Assembly (NCBI GenBank): GCA_017557475.1
Contig: JAFYYO010000400.1
Span: 1 to 10,998 of the forward strand
Length of the DNA: 10,998 bases
Direction: 5' to 3'
DNA from: Bacteroidaceae bacterium
Lineage (GTDB): Bacteria > Bacteroidota > Bacteroidia > Bacteroidales > Bacteroidaceae
Shown here: positions 6,596 through 10,998 of the stretch, piece after piece
Numbering within the stretch: position 1 is the stretch's first letter
Layout of the letters: every line of letters begins with the position of its first letter
Notes under the pieces: model-generated
Seen by the model: the letters and a program-made list of their open reading frames with translations, nothing else
Databases searched by the model: none
Told to the model about the DNA's origin: nothing
Position numbers and translations under genes: made by a program

Positions 6596-8046
6596 TATTT
6601 GATGTTGTCAACCAGCGAAAATAGGCGATTCCATCGAATATGATGGCCGCTGAACCAAGGTCTGTCGGCATCGGTACTCAGCCAGATGAAGATGGGCTTA
6701 CCCACGATGTGGTCCTCTGGAACGAAGCCCCAATAGCGAGAGTCCGCAGAGCAATGGCGGTTGTCGCCTTGCATCCAGTAGTAATCCATCTGGAATGTGT
6801 ACTCCGTAGCCTTTTCTCCATTGATGATGATGTCGCCTTCAGGAGTTATCTTCAAGTCGTTGCCCTCGTAATTACAAATGGGACGCTCATAGATGGCAAT
6901 GTTCTCCAAAGTCAACTTGATGCTTTCTCCCTTCTTGGGAATCCAGATAGGACCGTAGTTGTCTTGAGTCCAACCGGTATAGAAGTTCTGTGGATAGAGG
7001 TCCTCCGTCCCGTGATTCTCGAATGGAGTCACGCTTGCGACATATTCCGGATGCTGCTCCAAAGCCTTCTTTGCCTCGAAGGTCAGGGGCATTTCACCGG
7101 TCTGATACATATCTTGAACGTCCTTCATGCTGAGACCAAGCTCGTAGATGAGGTCCTCAGGCAAGTAGCTGGTGTTCATTTCGACGTGGTAATTGAACTG
7201 CACATTCTTGGGTGCGGGATTCTCCTTGCCATCGAGATAGACCACACAATCGCGGATTTCGAGTGTCTGACCCGGCAGTCCGATGCATCGCTTCACATAG
7301 TTCTCGCGACGATCAACCGGCCTCCACCCTACTTCGCCAAAGTCCTGAGGAGCAAGGCGAATGTATTGTTTGCCCAATTCATACACGGTGCTGTAGTACT
7401 GACGCTGCTCCAAAGGCGTCATATCTTCAGGCTGAGGCACCGTTCCTGTCTGCTGTTGATAAAGTTGAGAGCCTATTCCGTAGCAAAGCGCGTAGTATTG
7501 CGTCTGGTATCGAGGGTCGCTAACGATGCTGTCGCCTGCAGGATAGTTGAACACCACGATGTCGTTAAGTTGAACAGGCTTCGGGCTTACGCGCTTATAT
7601 TTCCACTGTGGCCACTCGATGTAACTCTTGCCTCCAAAGGGAAGAGTATGTTGACAAAGAGGCATATGAAGAGGCGTCTGCGGCACTCGAGGCCCGTAGC
7701 TCATCTTGCTTACAAGCAGGTAGTCGCCCACCAAAAGACTCTTCTCGAGCGAACTTGACGGGATTGTGTAGTTCTGGAAGAAGTAGATGTTGACGAAATA
7801 GACTGCCACAAGCGCAAAGACAATCGCGTCAACCCAACTCATGACAGTGCGGACGACGGGATTCTCAGCATCCTTCCACCAAGTCCAAGGAATGAGTCGA
7901 GTGACGTAAGCATCAAATATGAAAGGCACGACGATGAGTCCCCACCAAGCATCAACCCAGTAGAGGAAAGCGATAAAGAGTGCGATGGCGATGATCGCCT
8001 TTCCCCAATCCTTCGCAGTAGCTTTGTATCTTTTCTTCTTTGTCAT
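6595..8046 (-). CDS. lepB: Signal peptidase I
   Basis: This 483-residue membrane serine protease removes signal peptides from exported proteins at the outer face of the inner membrane. Two hydrophobic segments (about 17-45 and 66-90) precede the catalytic motif IPSSSLEKSLLVGDYLLVSKMSYG, where Ser99 aligns with the catalytic Ser90 of E. coli LepB. The general-base motif is NYVKRCIGLPG with Lys252 (E. coli Lys145). The last conserved box is QGDNRHCSADSRYWGFVPEDHIVGKP (426-451), with Ser433 and Asp435 at the positions of Ser278 and Asp280. It is much longer than E. coli LepB (324 residues) because of insertions between the Ser and Lys motifs (about 172-245) and between Lys and the last box (about 282-375), as is usual in Bacteroidetes. 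A Cys (C432) replaces the common Asn in GDNRxNS. It begins 8 bp after dapB and shares one base with the wbqC-like gene. Confidence 0.96.
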   Translation of the reverse strand: MTKKKRYKATAKDWGKAIIAIALFIAFLYWVDAWWGLIVVPFIFDAYVTRLIPWTWWKDAENPVVRTVMSWVDAIVFALVAVYFVNIYFFQNYTIPSSSLEKSLLVGDYLLVSKMSYGPRVPQTPLHMPLCQHTLPFGGKSYIEWPQWKYKRVSPKPVQLNDIVVFNYPAGDSIVSDPRYQTQYYALCYGIGSQLYQQQTGTVPQPEDMTPLEQRQYYSTVYELGKQYIRLAPQDFGEVGWRPVDRRENYVKRCIGLPGQTLEIRDCVVYLDGKENPAPKNVQFNYHVEMNTSYLPEDLIYELGLSMKDVQDMYQTGEMPLTFEAKKALEQHPEYVASVTPFENHGTEDLYPQNFYTGWTQDNYGPIWIPKKGESIKLTLENIAIYERPICNYEGNDLKITPEGDIIINGEKATEYTFQMDYYWMQGDNRHCSADSRYWGFVPEDHIVGKPIFIWLSTDADRPWFSGHHIRWNRLFSLVDNIK

Positions 8047-8054
8047 AGTATGGT

Positions 8055-8771
8055 TTAGAATTTAAATAAGTCAGACATTGTGAGCAAACCTGTGTGCTCT
8101 TTCGTGTATTCAGCCGCAAGGACGGCTCCCATCGCGAAGCCCCGACGGTTGTGGGCATCGTGAGTGATGGTTATCATGTCCTCCGGAGAATCATAAGTTA
8201 TGGTATGAATGCCAGGAACTTCTTTCTGGCGGATGTCATCGATACGCAAAACTTCCGGCTTTGTCTCGTGAAGTCCCCAACGCTGCTTGCGGTCGAGGTT
8301 TTCCACAATCTGTTCTGCCAGCGTGATAGCCGTGCCAGAAGGGGCATCGAGCTTGTGGATGTGATGCGTCTCGACGAGGTTCACGTCGTACTGCTCGAAG
8401 CCGTTCATGATCTTGGCCAAGTACTTGTTGACCGCCGAAAAGATAGCTACGCCCACACTGAAGTTGCTTGCCCAGAAGAGTGTCTTGCCCTCGTCGGTAC
8501 AAGCTCTGCGGACTTCAGCCTCATGGTCCTTCATCCAACCGGTACTGCCACTCACGACCTTAACGCCTGCAGCCCAAGCCTTAAGGTAATTATCATAGGC
8601 GGTCCAAGGCGTTGTGAACTCGATGGCGACATCCGCACTTGCAAAAGCGGGACTCTTGAACTCGTCTTGATTGTCGATATCGATAATGCTGACGATTTCA
8701 TGACCACGTGAAAGTGCGATTTCCTCTATCATACGGCCCATCTTGCCGTAGCCTATAAGTGCTATTTTCAT
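8055..8771 (-). CDS. dapB: 4-hydroxy-tetrahydrodipicolinate reductase
   Basis: DapB reduces hydroxy-tetrahydrodipicolinate with NAD(P)H, a cytoplasmic step on the way to meso-diaminopimelate (for peptidoglycan) and lysine. The protein has an N-terminal Rossmann motif IGYGKMG (6-12), a conserved VAIEFTTP (48-55), GSTGW (75-79), SNFSVGV (102-108), and the substrate-binding and catalytic signature ETHHIHKLDAPSGTA (134-148) with the His pair 136/137 and Lys140. HNRRGFAMGAVLAAEY (207-222) is the conserved C-terminal block. At 238 residues it is shorter than the E. coli enzyme (273), but no core motif is missing. It is first in the five-gene minus-strand unit, with a -7-like box 22 bp upstream of its ATG. 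The short predicted leader leaves no room for a lysine riboswitch. Confidence 0.97.
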   Translation of the reverse strand: MKIALIGYGKMGRMIEEIALSRGHEIVSIIDIDNQDEFKSPAFASADVAIEFTTPWTAYDNYLKAWAAGVKVVSGSTGWMKDHEAEVRRACTDEGKTLFWASNFSVGVAIFSAVNKYLAKIMNGFEQYDVNLVETHHIHKLDAPSGTAITLAEQIVENLDRKQRWGLHETKPEVLRIDDIRQKEVPGIHTITYDSPEDMITITHDAHNRRGFAMGAVLAAEYTKEHTGLLTMSDLFKF

Positions 8772-8793
8772 ACGTTACCTGATTATTTTCGTG

Positions 8794-8801
8794 CAAAAGT
8801 A
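8794..8801 (-). promoter_or_regulatory. Probable promoter -7 box for dapB and the genes after it
   Basis: Read on the minus strand this is TACTTTTG, a full match to the Bacteroidetes sigma-ABfr -7 consensus TAnnTTTG. The implied transcription start gives a leader of roughly 15-20 bases before the dapB ATG. No convincing -33 TTG lies at the normal 19-21 bp spacing. Confidence 0.55.
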
Positions 8802-8823
8802 ATGCTTTTCGCGCAATTTTGCG

Positions 8824-8831
8824 TACTTTTG
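8824..8831 (+). promoter_or_regulatory. Probable promoter -7 box for the DUF2851 gene
   Basis: TACTTTTG matches the Bacteroidetes -7 consensus TAnnTTTG and lies 34 bp before the ATG at 8866, implying a leader near 28 bases. It is the mirror image of the box at 8794-8801. A -33 element at standard spacing is not clear. Confidence 0.5.
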
Positions 8832-8865
8832 TTTCACAAAATAAGTTAACGGAGCCAAAATAAGG

Positions 8866-10113
8866 ATGGAAAGGCTGCTGCACTATGTATGGAAGCACAA
8901 GATATTGCCCCTGAAACCGCTCACCACAGAAGACGGGCAGGAAGTGGAGGTTATCGACCCAGGTTTGCACAATCACAATCAGGGTCCTGACTTCTTTAAT
9001 GCCAAAATTCGGCTGGGCGGAACGGTTTGGGCAGGCAATGTCGAGGTGCATCTTCGCTCGTCGGATTGGTACAGACACAGTCACAACTCCGATCCCGCCT
9101 ACAATAGCGTCATCCTGCATGTCGTTGGAGAGATAGACGGAGAGGTCAAGACGGAGGAAGGAAAGACGCTTCCTCAGGTCCAACTCGACATTCCTCAGAG
9201 CATCCGACAGCGTTATGAGGAGCTTCAGAAAACTGAGGATTATCCGCGATGTCATCGCATAATTTCCTCGATTCCATCGGTAAAAGTGCACCAATGGATG
9301 GATGCTTTGCTCGTCGAGAGGCTGAAAGAAAGGTCGGAGTTGGTAGTCTCGAGAGCGGAAAGAACTGGAGGCGACTGGGAACGCGCCACTTTTGTGACAC
9401 TGAGCAGGAGTTTCGGCTTCGGTCTCAACGGCGATGCCTTCGAGCGTTGGGCCATGCGAATTCCGCTTTCGGCGGCAGGCAAACATCGCGACGACCTGTT
9501 CCAAATCGAGGCCCTTTTCCTCGGAATGGCGGGCCTCATTCCTGAGGTTCAGGCGGTTAAGAGCGAGCGAGAGGTTCAGCTTCTCCAGCAAGAGTTCGAT
9601 TTCCTGAAGCACAAGTTCAGCCTCGGAGAAACGATGGAAAAGGCAGATTGGCGTTTTCTTCGGACTCGTCCTCGCAATTTCCCCTTCATGCGAATCCTGC
9701 AGATTGCGGAACTTTATCACAGCGGTCGAGCACAGATGAGCAAGTTGCTGGAGGCAAAAAGCGTGGAAGAACTACAGAAGTGTCTGGAAGTGAAGGGAAT
9801 GACGGCAGCAAGTAGGAGGCTACTCATCATCAATACTGTGGTGCCTTTGCTCTTTGCTTATGGCCGCCACATCAGCGACGAGGACATTTGTCAGCGAGCT
9901 TGCCGACTCTTGGAGGAGCTTCCAGCCGAGAATAACTACATCCTGCGGCAATGGAAAGATTGCGGTCTGGAGGTCTCGACGGCTGCCGACAGTCAGGCTC
10001 TCATCCAGCTGAAACGCCAGTATTGCGACCGTATTGACTGCCTCAGATGCAGGTTCGGATACGAGTACCTTAAGGGCAGTTCTCAACGACCCCAGTTAAG
10101 TTGGCAAACATAA
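8866..10113 (+). CDS. DUF2851 family protein of unknown function
   Basis: This 415-residue protein matches what I know of DUF2851, a family common in Bacteroidetes and without assigned function. The N-terminal signature runs from VIDPGLHNHNQGPDFFNAKI (29-48) through WAGNVEVHLRSSDW (55-68) and HSHNSDPAYNSVILHVV (71-87). The middle is largely helical (140-350). A cysteine cluster sits near the C-terminus, C387-x4-C392-x2-C395, in QLKRQYCDRIDCLRCRFGY, and may bind metal. D42 followed by E60-V-H62 is spaced like the acidic core of PD-(D/E)xK nucleases, with His in place of the usual Lys; this is a speculation from spacing only. There is no signal peptide or membrane segment. The stop codon lies inside the first unit of the 22-bp array that follows. 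Confidence 0.85.
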   Translation: MERLLHYVWKHKILPLKPLTTEDGQEVEVIDPGLHNHNQGPDFFNAKIRLGGTVWAGNVEVHLRSSDWYRHSHNSDPAYNSVILHVVGEIDGEVKTEEGKTLPQVQLDIPQSIRQRYEELQKTEDYPRCHRIISSIPSVKVHQWMDALLVERLKERSELVVSRAERTGGDWERATFVTLSRSFGFGLNGDAFERWAMRIPLSAAGKHRDDLFQIEALFLGMAGLIPEVQAVKSEREVQLLQQEFDFLKHKFSLGETMEKADWRFLRTRPRNFPFMRILQIAELYHSGRAQMSKLLEAKSVEELQKCLEVKGMTAASRRLLIINTVVPLLFAYGRHISDEDICQRACRLLEELPAENNYILRQWKDCGLEVSTAADSQALIQLKRQYCDRIDCLRCRFGYEYLKGSSQRPQLSWQT

Positions 10114-10169
10114 CACGATATGATCGCAAACATAACACGTTATGATTGCAAACGTAACACGTTATGTTT
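10104..10169. repeat. Three-unit, 22-bp tandem array of imperfect palindromes
   Basis: GCAAAC starts at 10104, 10126 and 10148, exactly 22 bp apart. Each unit carries a dyad: CATAACACGATATG (10109-10122), CATAACACGTTATG (10131-10144; 6-bp arms, 2-base centre) and CGTAACACGTTATG (10153-10166). A degraded fourth unit (CAAACG) begins near 10170. The array overlaps the DUF2851 stop codon and ends 38 bp before the thioesterase ATG. It could be an operator array, a slippage-derived repeat or part of an intergenic RNA element. Confidence 0.7.
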
Positions 10170-10211
10170 TCAAACGACACCAGAGTAATGAAAAAACAAG
10201 CACAGAAATGA
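10120..10211 (+). other. Possible chain of two small upstream ORFs leading into the thioesterase
   Basis: An ATG in the first repeat unit (10120) opens a 22-codon frame that ends with TAA at 10186-10188. That stop shares a base with an ATG at 10188 (TAATG). The second frame encodes MKKQAQK and stops with a TGA that overlaps the thioesterase start (ATGA at 10208-10211). The linked stop-start junctions could couple translation, but short frames arise easily by chance and no ribosome-binding signal supports this. Confidence 0.2.
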
Positions 10212-10627
10212 AATACGCTTACGAACTGAAGATGAAGGTGCGCGACTATGAGTGCGACCTCGAAGGAATCGTCAACAACGCTAATTATCAGCACTATATG
10301 GAGCACACTCGCCACGAGTTCCTGCTCCAGGCGGGCATCAGTTTTGCCGACATGCACAGCCGCGGCATCGATGCAGTCGTGGCTCGCATCACGATAGCCT
10401 ACAAGTCGCCGCTCCGCAGTCGCGATGAATTCCTCTCTTGCCTCAATATCAAACAGGAAGGCGTCCGTTACGTCTTCAACCAAGACATTTATCGCGTCAG
10501 CGACATGAAACTGGTTGCCAGAGGCAAAGTCGATACCGTCTGCCTCGTCGACGGCAAGCTGAGCCGTTGCAAAGAACTGGAAGAGAAACTAAGATTAAAT
10601 GATGAAGTTAAAGAGGAAGTAATATAA
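10208..10627 (+). CDS. Acyl-CoA thioesterase, hotdog (4HBT/YbgC-like) family
   Basis: The 139-residue protein is a single hotdog-fold domain of the 4-hydroxybenzoyl-CoA thioesterase type, which hydrolyses acyl-CoA or related thioesters in the cytoplasm. The family signature is VRDYECDLEGIVNNANYQHYMEHTR (11-35). Asp17 aligns with the catalytic Asp of YbgC, and VNNANY with its VYHANY. The later strand ITIAYKSPLRSRDEF (61-75) is also typical. The frame could extend up to an ATG at 10142, adding 22 residues, but that start lies inside the 22-bp repeat array and the extra residues do not look like the family. MKYAYELKMKVRDYE from 10208 is the natural start. The true substrate is unknown. It precedes dprA, an arrangement I recall from other Bacteroidales. 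Confidence 0.88.
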   Translation: MKYAYELKMKVRDYECDLEGIVNNANYQHYMEHTRHEFLLQAGISFADMHSRGIDAVVARITIAYKSPLRSRDEFLSCLNIKQEGVRYVFNQDIYRVSDMKLVARGKVDTVCLVDGKLSRCKELEEKLRLNDEVKEEVI

Positions 10628-10675
10628 GGAAGTTAAGCCAGCAAGCTGGCTGGAAGTTAAGCACTTCGTGCTGGA
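10628..10675 (+). repeat. Two direct mini-hairpin repeats after the thioesterase gene
   Basis: GGAAGTTAAG occurs at 10628-10637 and 10652-10661, 24 bp apart, each followed by a small hairpin. The first is GCCAGC-AA-GCTGGC (10637-10650). The second is AGCAC-TTC-GTGCT (10660-10672). The lead sequence is shared but the hairpin stems differ in sequence while pairing is kept, which suggests selection on structure. The first unit directly abuts the thioesterase stop codon, so one hairpin could act as a transcript end or stabiliser. Confidence 0.6.
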
Positions 10676-10721
10676 CGATACAACTTCAGACGAAACAGCT
10701 ATCATCCTGTGCAAAGCACAT

Positions 10722-10801
10722 AACTTCCACGAGCGAAGCGAGTTAACTTCTATGAACGAAGTAAATTAATTTCCATGAGCGAAGCGAATTAACTCCATTA
10801 A
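10722..10801 (-). repeat. 23-bp tandem array, inverted relative to the repeats at 10628
   Basis: Three 23-bp units begin at 10722, 10745 and 10768 with AACTTCC, AACTTCT and AATTTCC, each containing a GA(G/A)CGAAG core. A partial fourth unit (AACTCCATTAA) starts at 10791. Read on the minus strand the units begin GGAAGTTA or a near variant followed by a CTTCG core, so they are the same family as the two plus-strand units at 10628-10675, facing them. Position 10702-10729 read on the minus strand also resembles the second plus unit, including GGATGAT against GGACGAT. The array ends 8 bp before dprA. The 182-bp space 10628-10809 contains no other gene or recognisable promoter. Confidence 0.6.
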
Positions 10802-10809
10802 AAGAAAAC

Positions 10810-10998
10810 ATGACCGACCAGGAAACGCTATACATGATGGCACTCACGCAAGTGCCTTCGCTCAGCCTCACCAATCTGCATCTGCTGATTGACGAGCTGG
10901 GTTCGGCAACTGCGATCTACGAAAACCGCAAGGATCTGAAGCAAGTTTTGCCGTCTGCTTCGAAGAAATTTCTCGATGGAATGGGCAATTTTTGCAGT
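10810..10998 (+). CDS. dprA: DNA-processing protein DprA (5' part)
   Basis: The frame opens with MTDQETLYMMALTQVPSL at the ATG at 10810 and stays open to the end of the window (63 codons). This matches the N-terminal helical (SAM/HhH-like) domain of DprA/Smf, including the common TxVPxL turn and the following helix LHLLIDELGSATAIYENRKDL. DprA loads RecA on incoming single-stranded DNA during natural transformation and is widely conserved in bacteria that are not known to be competent. The diagnostic Rossmann-like domain lies outside the window. The identification therefore rests on the N-terminal match and on its position after the thioesterase gene. Confidence 0.75.
   Translation, partial: MTDQETLYMMALTQVPSLSLTNLHLLIDELGSATAIYENRKDLKQVLPSASKKFLDGMGNFCS

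Noticed and set aside
6640..7758. A 372-codon plus-strand open frame opposite lepB.
   Set aside because: The lepB frame carries all catalytic boxes. The antisense frame shows no domain and arises from third-position composition.
8772..8793. Lysine riboswitch upstream of dapB.
   Set aside because: The distance between the likely promoter and the ATG is only about 20 bases, far too short for the aptamer.
8698..9720. A 340-codon minus-strand open frame covering the divergent promoter and the DUF2851 gene.
   Set aside because: It runs opposite conserved DUF2851 motifs and across the promoter region, with no recognisable domain.
10104..10169. CRISPR array.
   Set aside because: The 22-bp units are contiguous, with no unique spacers between them, and no cas gene is present.
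10142..10207. Upstream ATG at 10142 as the start of the thioesterase.
   Set aside because: It lies in the second 22-bp repeat unit and the extra residues are translated repeat, unlike the family N-terminus.

Overview
The window looks like core chromosome of a Bacteroidales bacterium, most likely from the Prevotellaceae. The evidence is the set of protein families (DUF2723, DUF2851, WbqC, the long RluA-type protein with a coiled-coil N-terminus, and a large LepB with insertions), the near absence of clear Shine-Dalgarno sites, and two upstream boxes matching the Bacteroidetes -7 consensus TAnnTTTG. The genus call is inference. I see no mobile element, tRNA, rRNA, CRISPR array or defence island.

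Layout. Positions 1-3600 (+): the 3' part of a DUF2723 membrane protein, then a small NodB-type deacetylase, then a QueG-like protein whose start overlaps the deacetylase. Positions 3601-3754: a convergent gap holding a short 22-bp-phased repeat array. Positions 3755-8771 (-): a tight five-gene unit transcribed dapB, lepB, wbqC-like, rluA-like, PHP phosphoesterase, with junctions from 8 bp apart to 20 bp overlapping. Positions 8772-8865: a divergent promoter region with mirrored TACTTTTG boxes. Positions 8866-10998 (+): a DUF2851 protein, a second 22-bp array, a hotdog thioesterase, a third composite repeat region, and the start of dprA.

How the genes relate. Most are housekeeping: lysine and meso-diaminopimelate synthesis (DapB), protein export (LepB), RNA modification (RluA-like, possibly QueG-like) and DNA uptake/recombination (DprA). 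DUF2723 and the deacetylase suggest envelope glycan work. The grouping resembles conserved Bacteroidales gene order rather than one dedicated pathway.

Main points of interest. (1) The QueG-like protein has an intact reading frame but lacks exactly the four cysteines expected to ligate one of the two [4Fe-4S] clusters, while keeping the four expected for the other. (2) Three unrelated intergenic arrays have nearly the same 22-24 bp period; the one before the thioesterase consists of phased imperfect palindromes, and the one before dprA is a two-orientation family of mini-hairpins. I did not find a convincing new multi-gene system.
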